Below, piece after piece: positions 19,096 to 27,569 of a stretch of DNA of 64,000 nucleotides (positions are counted from its first letter, which is position 1; each line of letters opens with the position of its first letter). Both the position numbers and the translations under genes were made by a program. The notes beneath the pieces were generated by a model. The model ran no database searches. It saw nothing but the letters and a program-made list of their open reading frames with translations, and was not told where the DNA came from. Source of the stretch: CAVRCA01 sp963719345 (GTDB lineage Bacteria; Pseudomonadota; Alphaproteobacteria; Acetobacterales; Acetobacteraceae); NCBI GenBank assembly GCA_963719345.1, contig CAVRCA010000004.1, positions 496,001-560,000 of the forward strand, in the 5' to 3' direction.

Positions 19096-20157
19096 TCAAC
19101 CCCGTCCGCCGGAAGGTCCGCCAAGAAGGGCAGCAAGCCAGCGGCTGGACTCGTTCCCCTCACAAAGGGTCAGGATCGCGATGACGATCGGCACGCCGAT
19201 GAACGCTCCGGCAATTCCCCACAGGAAGGTCCAGAAGAAGACGGCGAACAGCACGACAAAGGGCGAGATGGCAAGGATGCTGCCGGCGACCCGGGGCTCG
19301 AGATAGCTTCCCACCAGGAACTGGATGAGGTTCAGGCACGCGAAGACGAGGATCGCCATCTGCCACGCCTCGAATTGCGCCACCGCAAACAGCGTTGGCA
19401 AGACCGTGGCGACAAGGGGACCGATGAAGGGGACGTAGTTGAGCGCGAAAGCAATCACCCCCCATTCCGTCGCGAGCGGCAGTCCGCAGAGCGAGATGAA
19501 GCCCCACACCAGAACGCCCGTCACGACGCTCATAAGGCTTCTGACCAGCATGTACCGCCGAAGCTTTGCGGCGGTTTCGACCCCGGCTCTCAACAGCACC
19601 TGTCCGGCTTTTCCGTCCTGCATGTCTCGCAGCTTCCCGGCAACCGTATCGACCTCGAGAAGACCCAGGATGACGTAGATCAGCACCACCAGCGAAAAGC
19701 TCAGCGTGCCATTGATCCGGAGTGTGACCTGCTGGACCAGACGGATCAGCCAGCCCGCGTTGAAGTGCTCGGCCCACAAACTCGCAACGACGATCCCGTG
19801 TCCTTCGAGCCATCGTGCCACCTGACCGTAAAGAACCTGGAACCGGGCGGCATCGGCGACGACGTAGCGCCCCACTCGGCTGAAGCCCCAGGCGATCACC
19901 GAAGCGAAAGCGGCGACGACAAGGATGGTTGCGAGCATGCTCATCGCGAGAGCGACAAGCTTCGGCAGCCTTGTTTGCAGGCGCGCTTGGATCGGCCAGA
20001 CGATCGCGATGATGAACAAGGCGAATGTCAGCGGCGCCAAGACCGGGCGTGCGAAATACAGTGCGGCAATCACGAGGATAGCGGTGCAAACGCCCAGCAT
20101 CGCGCCGAGCCCGCGACTGCGCTTCTCAGCGGGTTGTGTGGATGGTTGCCGCATCAT
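19096..20157 (-). CDS. AI-2E family transporter (PerM/TqsA-like)
   Basis: About 353 residues from ATG 20157, preferred over a TTG at 20205 because GAGG lies upstream and the family N-terminus follows (GLGAMLGVCTAILVIAALYF). Eight or so helices. It holds the C-terminal family pattern GFISLCGLPLATEWGVIAFA, LNYVPFIGPLVATVLPTLF and SYLEPRVAGSILAISPFVVL. Members export small molecules or autoinducer-2 or act in sodium-driven pH homeostasis; substrate cannot be told from sequence. It ends 34 bases from the antiporter operon (convergent) and is divergent from the hdeD-like gene. Confidence 0.88.
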   Translation of the reverse strand: MMRQPSTQPAEKRSRGLGAMLGVCTAILVIAALYFARPVLAPLTFALFIIAIVWPIQARLQTRLPKLVALAMSMLATILVVAAFASVIAWGFSRVGRYVVADAARFQVLYGQVARWLEGHGIVVASLWAEHFNAGWLIRLVQQVTLRINGTLSFSLVVLIYVILGLLEVDTVAGKLRDMQDGKAGQVLLRAGVETAAKLRRYMLVRSLMSVVTGVLVWGFISLCGLPLATEWGVIAFALNYVPFIGPLVATVLPTLFAVAQFEAWQMAILVFACLNLIQFLVGSYLEPRVAGSILAISPFVVLFAVFFWTFLWGIAGAFIGVPIVIAILTLCEGNESSRWLAALLGGPSGGRG

Positions 20158-20224
20158 GGGGGGAAGCCTCGACGGGTGGTTCGGCCCGGTTGGTTCGATC
20201 CGCAACGGCCTGTTGAAAGCGGTC

Positions 20225-20291
20225 GAATAGGATGCCGGGCCAAGTTCTGGGATTTATAGCTCACGTCTGTCGCTACAGTGCTTGCTAAGCA
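20225..20291 (+). promoter_or_regulatory. Repeated promoter-like element, copy D (upstream of hdeD-like gene)
   Basis: A weaker fourth copy. GAATAGGA at 20225-20232 matches six of eight bases of the first block; GGGA at 20249-20252, GCTCA at 20259-20263 and a TAAGCA hexamer at 20286-20291 keep the exact spacing of copies A-C. The ATCTCC block is altered (ACGTCT). It lies in the 188-base divergent gap between the AI-2E and hdeD-like genes, reading toward the latter. Confidence 0.4.
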
Positions 20292-20345
20292 ATGCGTGGG
20301 AACCGGGCATCATACCATGCGCCCGCGGGAGCGCATCGAGAAGAC

Positions 20346-20921
20346 ATGTCGAGCAGTCTAGCGGTTGAGCAGCACGGGCCCCGGAGCACCGCCTCCGTTG
20401 CCCCGCAATGGCGGCGGTTCATCGCCCTCGGAGCGGTGCTGATCGTCGTCGGTGTCTTCGCCCTGGGCGACGTCGTTCTCGCGAGCTTGGTCAGCGTGAT
20501 CCTGATCGGCGCAGCCATGTTGGTCGGTGGCGTCTTCCAACTCATCCATGCGGCCGCGACAAAGCGGAATTGGGGTAGCTTCGTGTTCGGCCTGCTGTCC
20601 GGGTTACTTTACGTGATCGCCGGCACGTTCGTCATGCGCGAGCCGGTGCGGGGTTCGATCGTGATCACGCTTTTCATCCTGATGTGCCTGGTGGCCGGGG
20701 GCGTTCTGCGCAGCGTGATCGCGCTACGCCATCGCGAGCTGCCAGGTTGGTGGCTGATGCTGGTCGGCGGCCTGCTTAGCGTGATCCTGGGCATCATGCT
20801 CTACCGGGCGCTGCCCTGGTCCGGGTTGTGGGTTCTGGGATTGCTCGTCGGCGTCGAATTGGTCGTGCAGGGCGTATCCTGGCTTCAATTCGGCCTGGGC
20901 CTCCGCAAGCTGCGGACGTAG
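20346..20921 (+). CDS. HdeD-family membrane protein
   Basis: 191 residues from ATG 20346 with six helices in three pairs. The family pattern is visible: RFIALGAVLIVVGVFALGDV, LIGAAMLVGGVFQLIHA, GVLRSVIALRHRELPGWWLM and LGIMLYRALPWSGLWVLGLL. HdeD proteins lie in the inner membrane and are linked to acid resistance in enteric bacteria; many alphaproteobacteria carry them with unknown detail. Promoter-like copy D lies about 55 bases upstream. It converges on the Pepco-like gene. Confidence 0.85.
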   Translation: MSSSLAVEQHGPRSTASVAPQWRRFIALGAVLIVVGVFALGDVVLASLVSVILIGAAMLVGGVFQLIHAAATKRNWGSFVFGLLSGLLYVIAGTFVMREPVRGSIVITLFILMCLVAGGVLRSVIALRHRELPGWWLMLVGGLLSVILGIMLYRALPWSGLWVLGLLVGVELVVQGVSWLQFGLGLRKLRT

Positions 20922-20922
20922 A

Positions 20923-20939
20923 CCCGAGCCCTTCTCGGG
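20923..20939. terminator. Bidirectional hairpin between hdeD-like and Pepco-like genes
   Basis: CCCGAG (20923-20928), loop CCCTT, CTCGGG (20934-20939). It fills almost exactly the 19 bases between two convergent stop codons. There is no U-tract, so efficiency is uncertain. Confidence 0.5.
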
Positions 20940-20940
20940 A

Positions 20941-21312
20941 TCAGCTTGTCGCCGTATTGCGCTTGAACGTCAGCTTGATTCCGCCCCGGCCGGCAATCTT
21001 GCCGCCGGTGCCAAGCAGGCTGACTTGACCCTCGGAACTGATCTCGATCGACAACTCGACGGCTTCCAGCAGCAACCCGGTCTCCCCCCTCGTTTGATCA
21101 AACACGTCGCCGACGACCCGGAGCAGCTCGCCCACCTGCTGCTTGAGGTCCACGGCGCTGATCTGCACCCGCTGCGTCAGGCTTTTTCGGGTCTGCTGGA
21201 CCGCAGGAGTGCCGAAGCCGCCGCCGACGTCCTCACTGCTTCGGCCGCCTTGCGTCACCTCGACCGTCTCGGCTTCCTCGACATCGGTGACAACCCAAAT
21301 TCCCGACTGCAT
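20941..21312 (-). CDS. Pepco-like small protein, partner of caspase-FGE gene
   Basis: About 123 residues. I chose ATG 21312 because GGGAG stands seven bases upstream; a GTG at 21321 is possible. The N-terminus has SGIWVVTDVEEAETVEVT. A middle segment with TRKSLTQRVQISAVDLKQQ and an amphipathic helix follows, and the C-terminus is beta-rich (AVELSIEISSEGQVSLLG, AGRGGIKLTFKR). This matches my memory of the Pepco ('peptidase co-occurring') domain, which recurs beside bacterial caspase or trypsin genes. The name is an inference. It lies 31 bases after the caspase-FGE stop on the same strand, almost certainly one operon. Confidence 0.6.
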   Translation of the reverse strand: MQSGIWVVTDVEEAETVEVTQGGRSSEDVGGGFGTPAVQQTRKSLTQRVQISAVDLKQQVGELLRVVGDVFDQTRGETGLLLEAVELSIEISSEGQVSLLGTGGKIAGRGGIKLTFKRNTATS

Positions 21313-21343
21313 GATCGGCACTCCCGGCTGATCGTCTGTGGAT

Positions 21344-23371
21344 CTATGTCACGCACGCCACGCGTAAACCGAGCCGGCCCTGCCAGCCCGGGTCGTTCAC
21401 TGCGATATTGTCCCGATACGCCGAACGGCAGATCGCGGGGTTGTGCGACCACGAGCCGCCGCGCAGCACGCGTTCGTTGAGATCGCCCGCCAGGTTCGCA
21501 CTGCCGTCGAACGGCGCCCCCGTGTAGCTCGGGCTCGGCGCGTCGAGGCAGAACTCCCAGACGTTGCCGTGCATATCGTACAGGCCGAACGCGTTCGGAG
21601 GAAATGTGCCTGCCCGCGTTGTCGTCTGGCGACAGAAGCCGACCGGACCGTCGGCGTAGGAGCCGGGCCCGTAGCGGACCCCGTCGTAGATTGCCGAGGC
21701 CACGCTCACGCCGTCGCTCTCGCCGCAGATTGCGCCGCCGGCGCCACAGTAGTTCGCGACGTCCGGGGTGAGCGTCGGTCCAAAGTGGAAGGGTGTGGTG
21801 GTGCCCGCCCGGCAGGCATATTCCCACTCGGCTTCGGTCGGCAGCCGGTAGGCGCGGCCGCTGATCGCGGCCAGCCGGCGGCAGAACTCCTCCGCCTGGT
21901 TCCAGGTTATGCTTTCCACCGGCAGATCGATGCCCTTGAAGGCCGACGGCGCGAAATCGAGATCGACGCCGATTCGCGCCGGATGCGCGCGCACGACTGC
22001 GGCCCACTGCGCCTGCGTCACCGTCGCGGCGCCGAGGAAGAAGGCGCCCACCGCGACATGACGCTGCGGTCCTTCCCTGGGCAGCCGTTCCGCCTCATCG
22101 GCGGGCGAGCCCATGGTGAAGCTGCCGGCGGGGATCGCGACCATGTCGAGGCTGTCGCCGGACCCGAGTGCTTCCGTGAACAGGCTGGCAGAATGGGTCT
22201 CCGGCGGCTGGCCAAGTCCTTTTTGGTCCAGCACCACCGAGGCGAACGACACCGTCCGGAGCGTTGGCTTCGAGAGCAGCCGCAGGATGCCAGGGGTGGC
22301 GAGAGCGGCGCCGGTCCCCGCGGCGGCCAGACCGACAAGACCCGCCAAGCGGCGTCGGGTGAGCCGCCTGGATTGTGCCGAGCCGGGCGCGACAATGTTG
22401 GCGGATCGCGTGGTGCCCTCGGCTGGGAGCTTGACGGGCGGGGCCACAGGCGCGGTCGCGGCGGACTGCTTCAAGGTGATCCGCTTGATGCTCTCGTGCG
22501 CTTGCGGGTCGACCGGGGAGACGGCGATCACGCGCCACCAGAGCTGCTCGGCGGTCTCGAAATCCCCTGTCGTCTCGGCCTGCAAGGCGTCGAGCTTGAT
22601 GGGGTCGAGATCGGCGACCGAAGCCAGTTTCGGCAGCAGGATCAAGTGCCGCTTCTCGATCGGCTCGGCGTTCGTGTACGGCGTCTGCCGCGGCTTGCGG
22701 TACTTCGCGCATAGTTCCGGGACGCGGAACCGCAGATGCTGGTCGAGTCGTTCGACGGTTGCGCAATTGCCATCGCCTTGCAGTCGCAACCCCTGCAGCA
22801 GCATGTGGCTGAAGGCGCCATGCTGCAATTCGGCAATCTCGTACGACCGCTCGTTTGGGCTACACGACGAAATGGTGATGACACCCGGCGGTTTCTCCAC
22901 GCCCACGCCCTGGCCATCGCGCGCGCCTTCGTTGCGGCAGGCATCCAGCAGCAGGATGACATTTTCGGCGCCGGAGCGTCGCAGGCGCTCGGCCACATGG
23001 CTGACCGGGATGGCGGTCTCCTCGACATTGCCCGGGTCGGCATCGAGCGGCATCAGGTAGTCGCGGTCGCGCTCCCGCTTGCCGTGGCCCGCAAAGAAGA
23101 ACCAGAAGTTGTCGCTCGGCTTCAGGAACTTCTGGTCGAACCTGACGCGGAGAAATCGCCGCAGAGTATTTCCGGTCGGCGTCGAACGGAGCGGCTCGCC
23201 GCGATCGGTCTGGATCGACGGCGCATCCTCGGCGAAATAATAGACCTTCTCGAAGCCGACTTCCTTCTCGAAGAAGTCCCGCAGGCTCTCGGCATCGCGT
23301 CGGGCATATTCCAGCGACTGCAGATTGTCGTAGCGATCGATACCGATGCAAATGGCCCAGTTCTGGCTCAT
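21344..23371 (-). CDS. Caspase-family (C14) peptidase fused to formylglycine-generating-enzyme-like domain
   Basis: 675 residues. Residues 1-250 are a caspase fold: AICIGIDRYDNLQSL start, catalytic His 96 in FFFAGHGK, catalytic Cys 145 in ILLLDACRNEG, then ISSCSPNERSYE and GAFSHMLLQGL. A short TPR-like helical pair (about 260-300) leads to a basic stretch and one membrane helix (341-361). Residues 409-675 form an FGE/SUMF domain (IPAGSFTMGSPADEAERLPR, YRLPTEAEWEYACRAG, HGNVWEFCLD, VLRGGSW). The first active-site Cys of true FGE is His here, so formylglycine activity is unlikely. The cytosolic caspase and outside FGE-like domain suggest a membrane sensor-effector, perhaps in defence or programmed death. 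The Pepco-like gene follows. Confidence 0.85.
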   Translation of the reverse strand: MSQNWAICIGIDRYDNLQSLEYARRDAESLRDFFEKEVGFEKVYYFAEDAPSIQTDRGEPLRSTPTGNTLRRFLRVRFDQKFLKPSDNFWFFFAGHGKRERDRDYLMPLDADPGNVEETAIPVSHVAERLRRSGAENVILLLDACRNEGARDGQGVGVEKPPGVITISSCSPNERSYEIAELQHGAFSHMLLQGLRLQGDGNCATVERLDQHLRFRVPELCAKYRKPRQTPYTNAEPIEKRHLILLPKLASVADLDPIKLDALQAETTGDFETAEQLWWRVIAVSPVDPQAHESIKRITLKQSAATAPVAPPVKLPAEGTTRSANIVAPGSAQSRRLTRRRLAGLVGLAAAGTGAALATPGILRLLSKPTLRTVSFASVVLDQKGLGQPPETHSASLFTEALGSGDSLDMVAIPAGSFTMGSPADEAERLPREGPQRHVAVGAFFLGAATVTQAQWAAVVRAHPARIGVDLDFAPSAFKGIDLPVESITWNQAEEFCRRLAAISGRAYRLPTEAEWEYACRAGTTTPFHFGPTLTPDVANYCGAGGAICGESDGVSVASAIYDGVRYGPGSYADGPVGFCRQTTTRAGTFPPNAFGLYDMHGNVWEFCLDAPSPSYTGAPFDGSANLAGDLNERVLRGGSWSHNPAICRSAYRDNIAVNDPGWQGRLGLRVACVT

Positions 23372-23552
23372 GTCCGTCGATGCGAAGCGCCAAAGGAGGT
23401 GAAACGATCGCCCATGGCCCGGCTCGTCCTGCCGTGCTTTCCTGGTTGTCGTTGCATTATACCAATAGTATAGTCGGCCGACCAGCTTGCTCTCCTACCT
23501 TTGTGGGTCGTTCACGCCTGGGAATGCCGGGCTTTGGGCACAGGAGGACCGC

Positions 23553-23999
23553 ATGTACGAGGTGATCTGCCCCAAGACGATCGGGGCTTTCGTGGTGGTC
23601 GCTGCGTTGGGGGTCGCGCCGATCAACGTCGAGGCCGGACCACTCCGCGGGTCCGGCGGCGGGCCGGATGGTATCGCAATGCCCGTGGCCGGACGGGGCG
23701 GGATGGGCGGTGGGCCCATGGCCGGCGGCATGGGAGGGGGCACCACCGGCGGCGGGATGGGGGGCGGCGGCATGAGCGGCGGCATGGGAATGGGCGGCAA
23801 CGCCATGCGAGGTGGCTCGGGCGCCGACATGAGCAGCCCCGGACTTGGCGGTCCGGCGGGAGCGGGCGGTAGCGAGGCGCGGAAAACCTATCACTGCGTC
23901 ACGCCCGTCGGCCGCTGCAACTACGATATCGTGGGTTCGCTGGACAGCGGCACGCTCTGCGCCTGTCCGGGTGGCAAGGGGATGGGCCACATCGAATAG
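23553..23999 (+). CDS. Glycine/methionine-rich secreted protein
   Basis: 148 residues. After a signal peptide (AFVVVAALGVAPINVEAG) comes a low-complexity segment of GGM/GMG repeats (residues about 45-95), then a short cysteine-bearing end (TYHCVTPVGRCNYDIVGSL, then GTLCACPGGKG). ATG 23553 has AGGAGG just upstream. It is divergent from the caspase-FGE gene across 181 bases. Methionine-rich repeats can bind copper or silver, but no metal gene is nearby; the low complexity could equally be structural. No function is assigned. Confidence 0.65.
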   Translation: MYEVICPKTIGAFVVVAALGVAPINVEAGPLRGSGGGPDGIAMPVAGRGGMGGGPMAGGMGGGTTGGGMGGGGMSGGMGMGGNAMRGGSGADMSSPGLGGPAGAGGSEARKTYHCVTPVGRCNYDIVGSLDSGTLCACPGGKGMGHIE

Positions 24000-24259
24000 C
24001 CGTGGGCGCGGCGGCTCGCGGGCAACCTGCCGCGGCAGCCGGAGGCCGGCGGTGGGTGCGAGCGGCTGCAGGAGCCGGGTGGGTCTAGGGCCGATCGCAC
24101 GTCTCTTGGGACCGCACGCCAACCCCAGGGCGTTTTGCAGCGCGGCCACGCCGTATCGAGCAATGAACTTGTCGGTTGCCGAGCCGCCGCCATCCCTATC
24201 GCCGGGAGATAAACGAGGCTACGGTTCTCTTGTAACCAATCTCAATTTGGAAGTTCGAC

Positions 24260-24529
24260 ATGAACAGGATCATCGGGTTGGCGGTGTTGGCGGTCGGCGT
24301 GATCGCTGCGGCTCCCTCCGCCCACTCGGCCGTGTGCGGCAACGGCGTCTACCGCGCGGGATGCGTCGGTCCGAACGGCGCCGCGGTGGTGCGCAAGCCA
24401 TACCCTTATCGGTATGGGTACTACCCTCACCACTATTACCATCGGCCGCCCGTGGCCTGTGCCAGTGGGCCCTATCGTGCCGGCTGTGCGGGTCCGAACG
24501 GTGCGGCGGTGGTGCGCAGACCCTACTGA
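24260..24529 (+). CDS. Small secreted protein with duplicated YRAGCxGPNGAAVVR repeat
   Basis: 89 residues. The signal peptide is LAVLAVGVIAAAPSAHSA. The mature part holds two copies of a 20-odd-residue unit: CGNGVYRAGCVGPNGAAVVR and CASGPYRAGCAGPNGAAVVR, each ending in a proline-tyrosine. A His/Tyr-rich linker (YPHHYYHR) separates them. Similar tiny proteins occur in Bradyrhizobium-like genomes, from memory; function unknown. The paired cysteines suggest one disulphide per repeat. The 260 bases before it hold no gene I can support. Confidence 0.65.
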   Translation: MNRIIGLAVLAVGVIAAAPSAHSAVCGNGVYRAGCVGPNGAAVVRKPYPYRYGYYPHHYYHRPPVACASGPYRAGCAGPNGAAVVRRPY

Positions 24530-24604
24530 TAACTCGACTCCACGATGGCTGCTTTGTGGTCGACGGCGGCTTCGCCATTTTGATTGGTGTTGCAGGGACA
24601 GCGC

Positions 24605-25501
24605 TCAAAGCAAGTCCGCCACCCCGTCCCGGTATCGTTTGATCGCGGCCAGGTGGTCCGCGGCGGTATGGCCGGCAATGCGCCTGTGGTGGCCGCGCGG
24701 AAAAGTCGTGTGCGCGGTCACGTGGGTGACGCCGGCCTGCTTCCAAAAAGTGAGTTCACGCCGCCAGTCGGCCTCCGTGCCGGCCCCGGGAGAGACCCAG
24801 ACCTCGATACCCATCTGCGCCGGATCGCGGCCGGCCTCACGGGTGAGGCGGCGAAGCTTGTCGAAGGCGGCAAGGGCGGTGTCGTCCGGAGGATAGGCCA
24901 GCGGCATGAAGCCGTCGCCGTATCTCGCCGCACGGCGAAAAGTCGCCTCGGCATGGCCGCCAAACCAGATCGGCACGCGACCGGAGGGCGGACGCGGGTT
25001 GATACCGGCATCCTCGATGCGGTGAAACGTGCCGGTGAAACCGACATGCGGCTCGGCCCACAGCGCCTGCATGACGCGGACCTGCTCCTCCGACCGCTTG
25101 CCGCGGTTAGAGAAGTTCTCGTTGAGGCCCTTGAACTCGATCTCGTTCCAGCCGACGCCGACGCCGAGACGAAAGCGGCTGCCGGAGAGCACGTCGAGGC
25201 AGGCGGCCTGTTTAGCGACCAGCACCGCCTGGCGCTGCGCCAGGATCAGCACGCCGGCGGCGAAGCCGATGCGCCGCGTGCAGGCTGCGAGGAAGCCGAA
25301 CAGCACGAAGGGGTCATGGTAGGCCGTCGCGCTGGTGCCGACCTCGTCGCCGCCTTCGGCTGTCGCCGGATTGGCGCCGAGGACATGGTCGGGCGCGACG
25401 AGGTAGTCGAAACCGAGCTCTTCCGCGGCCTGGGCGTAGTCACGGACGACCGCGGGACCTGCGCCGATATCGCCGATCGGCAGCGATGCTCCGAGCTGCA
25501 T
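24605..25501 (-). CDS. LLM-class flavin-dependent oxidoreductase
   Basis: 298 residues of the luciferase-like monooxygenase (F420/FMN, TIM-barrel) family. ATG 25501 has GGAGGA upstream. Typical stretches: EELGFDYLVAPDHVLGANP, RRIGFAAGVLILAQRQAVLV, RFRLGVGVGWNEIEFKGL and PIWFGGHAEATFRRAARYGD. Members oxidise or reduce diverse small organics using reduced flavin or F420. The substrate cannot be told. It stands alone on the minus strand, divergent from the MFS gene. A second LLM gene is at 36924. Confidence 0.88.
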   Translation of the reverse strand: MQLGASLPIGDIGAGPAVVRDYAQAAEELGFDYLVAPDHVLGANPATAEGGDEVGTSATAYHDPFVLFGFLAACTRRIGFAAGVLILAQRQAVLVAKQAACLDVLSGSRFRLGVGVGWNEIEFKGLNENFSNRGKRSEEQVRVMQALWAEPHVGFTGTFHRIEDAGINPRPPSGRVPIWFGGHAEATFRRAARYGDGFMPLAYPPDDTALAAFDKLRRLTREAGRDPAQMGIEVWVSPGAGTEADWRRELTFWKQAGVTHVTAHTTFPRGHHRRIAGHTAADHLAAIKRYRDGVADLL

Positions 25502-25735
25502 GGGTGTTCCTCCTCCAAGTTGGCCGCGAGGGTAAGCGGACGGTCCGCTCGGCACCAAGTCAAGCGCCAGACTGATCGATCCGATACTGTCATCGGCCGA
25601 TCCCTGCGGGTTGTGCAGACCAGCCACGAACGGGCAGCCGCGACCCGTGATTGCGGCGACCCGGCCTCAAAGGCACCATCCTGGCGAAACCCGGGGAAGC
25701 CGGGTAGTCCGGGTACCTGGGAGGTCGTTCAAGAG

Positions 25736-26959
25736 GTGCTGCAAGCACGGGCCAAGCCGGCGCCGCGCGGCCGTCGGACCTGGCTGTTCGACAGCGGCGA
25801 TTTCTGGCGTCTCTGGTACGTCGGCCTCATGGTCTTCGTCGTACGCTGGCTGGAGACCGTGGCCGTCGCAGTATTTGCCTACGAGCGCACCGGTTCGGCC
25901 CTGGTCGTCGCCATGCTCACCATGCTCCGGCTGTTGCCGATGGGATTGTTCGGCGCCTTCCTTGGGGCGGGTGCGGAGCTCATGCAGCGGCGTACCGCGC
26001 TCATTCTCGTCGTGCTGCTGATGATGGGGAATTCGGCGGCGCTCGCGGCACTCGCTTACCTGGGCCAGCTCGAAATCTGGCATCTCGCGCTTGCGAGCTT
26101 CCTCAACGGAGTCGGCTGGGCGACCGACAACCCAATTCGTCGCGTCATGCTGGGCGAGGTTGTCGGCAGTGAGGGCATGGGCACCGCGATGTCGATCGAT
26201 GTCGGGGCCAACAATGCAAGCCGCATGATCGGGCCGACCATAGGTGGATTGCTGCTGGCCGAAGCCGGCATCGCGGGCGTGTTCGCGCTCAGCGTGCTGC
26301 TCTACTTGAGCGCGCTGTGGTTCGCCTTTGGCGTGCGCTATCGCAACCGCAACTCCGTCGCGGGTTCGGGCACGGTACTCACGCGCATTGCGGAGGGACT
26401 GCGGCTGGTCCGGCGGACCCCGAGCCTCATCGGCACGCTCGTCGTCACGGTGATCTACAACATCTTCGCTTGGCCGTTCACCAGCCTGGTTCCGGTGATT
26501 GGACACGACCGGCTGCATCTCGGCCCGGAGGGGATCGGCATTCTGGCCAGCCTCGACGGGGTCGGCGCCTTCGTTGGTGCGGTGCTCATTGCCCTGCTGG
26601 TCCGCCCGCGCCTCTACGCAAGGACCTATGTTTGCGGGATTGCCGCCTACTGCACGATGCTGACCGTGTTCGCCCTCGCGCCGAATGCAAAGCTGGCGGG
26701 CTTGGCGCTGCTGGCGACCGGCCTCGGCGGCGCGGGCTTCTCGATCATGCAGGCGACGCTGATCTACCTCGGCGCTCCCCCCGAGATGCGCAGTCGCATG
26801 CTCGGCGTATTGTCGGTCTGCATCGGGACCGGGCCGATCGGCTTTGTCCATATCGGCTGGATGGCCGATCTGATCGGCGCCCAATGGGCAACCGCGACAA
26901 GCGGCCTGGAAGGGCTTGCAGCACTGGCGCTCACATGGCGCTGGTGGCGGCACATCTAG
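25736..26959 (+). CDS. MFS transporter (EntS/MFS_3-type exporter)
   Basis: About 407 residues, 12 helices. The frame is open far upstream; GTG 25736, after GGGAGGT, is the best-placed start before the first helix (FWRLWYVGLMVFVVRWLE). Family features: LRLLPMGLFGAFLGAGAELMQRRTAL loop, NGVGWATDNPIRRVMLGEVV and NNASRMIGPTIGGLLLAEAG. These resemble exporters such as EntS. The C-terminus ends with a helix and WRWWRHI. No siderophore or antibiotic genes are nearby to suggest a substrate. Confidence 0.82.
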   Translation: MLQARAKPAPRGRRTWLFDSGDFWRLWYVGLMVFVVRWLETVAVAVFAYERTGSALVVAMLTMLRLLPMGLFGAFLGAGAELMQRRTALILVVLLMMGNSAALAALAYLGQLEIWHLALASFLNGVGWATDNPIRRVMLGEVVGSEGMGTAMSIDVGANNASRMIGPTIGGLLLAEAGIAGVFALSVLLYLSALWFAFGVRYRNRNSVAGSGTVLTRIAEGLRLVRRTPSLIGTLVVTVIYNIFAWPFTSLVPVIGHDRLHLGPEGIGILASLDGVGAFVGAVLIALLVRPRLYARTYVCGIAAYCTMLTVFALAPNAKLAGLALLATGLGGAGFSIMQATLIYLGAPPEMRSRMLGVLSVCIGTGPIGFVHIGWMADLIGAQWATATSGLEGLAALALTWRWWRHI

Positions 26960-27095
26960 GCGGGGCCGCTGCGGAACAATCCGATCTCTCGGATTACGCC
27001 TGTGATCGACAGCGATTACATCCCCGGCTCGTGAGCGCCGCAGGGCACGGGAAACCATGACGGGCAAGGACCGTCACTGATCCCAGGAGATTCCA

Positions 27096-27569
27096 ATGGA
27101 CGTGACCAGAGAAGTGGCGGAGCGCATCGAACGGCGACTGGATGCGCTCGGCCTCCAGCCTGGGGAGGTCGACAAGACAGCCGGGCTGCCACTCGGCACC
27201 ACCGAACGTCTCCGAGATGGGCGGGGGCCGATACCAGGCGGCAGGTTCCTGCGAGGGTTCTGCGCCACGCTCGACACGGACGAGGAGTACCTGCTCGGCC
27301 TGGAGCCCGGCGACCTGGTCCCGACCGAGCTGCTCGTCGAGCCACAGGGGGAACTCGGCCTGCTTGCCCCAGATGAGGAGGCTCTGCTCCACAATTACCG
27401 CAGCCTCTCCGTCCCTCTGCGCGCCGCGATTACCCTCCTCGTCGGCCAGGCCGCTGGCGTCGTGGACGAGCAGGCGCAGGCGCGCGATCTGAGGAACGCC
27501 GTCAAGTCCGAGGAGACCCGCCAGCCGCGAAGAGCTAAACGCACCGACACGCCGCGACTGTTCGGCTGA
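27096..27569 (+). CDS. XRE-type helix-turn-helix protein (putative)
   Basis: 157 residues from ATG 27096, with AGGAG upstream. The N-terminal 75 residues resemble an HTH_3 domain (LDALGLQPGEVDKTAGLPLG, FLRGFCATLDTDEEYLLGLE). The helix-turn-helix pattern is loose. A middle region (LLAPDEEALLHNYRSLSVPL) resembles the tail of phage-repressor-like proteins that end with a helix and a basic C-terminus. It stands alone. A role as a small DNA-binding regulator is inferred. Confidence 0.6.
   Translation: MDVTREVAERIERRLDALGLQPGEVDKTAGLPLGTTERLRDGRGPIPGGRFLRGFCATLDTDEEYLLGLEPGDLVPTELLVEPQGELGLLAPDEEALLHNYRSLSVPLRAAITLLVGQAAGVVDEQAQARDLRNAVKSEETRQPRRAKRTDTPRLFG

Noticed and set aside
23100..23552. Transposon or attachment site beside the caspase operon
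   Set aside because: The AT-rich CATTATACCAATAGTATAG stretch near 23455 looks like a promoter region; no direct or inverted repeats bound the operon.
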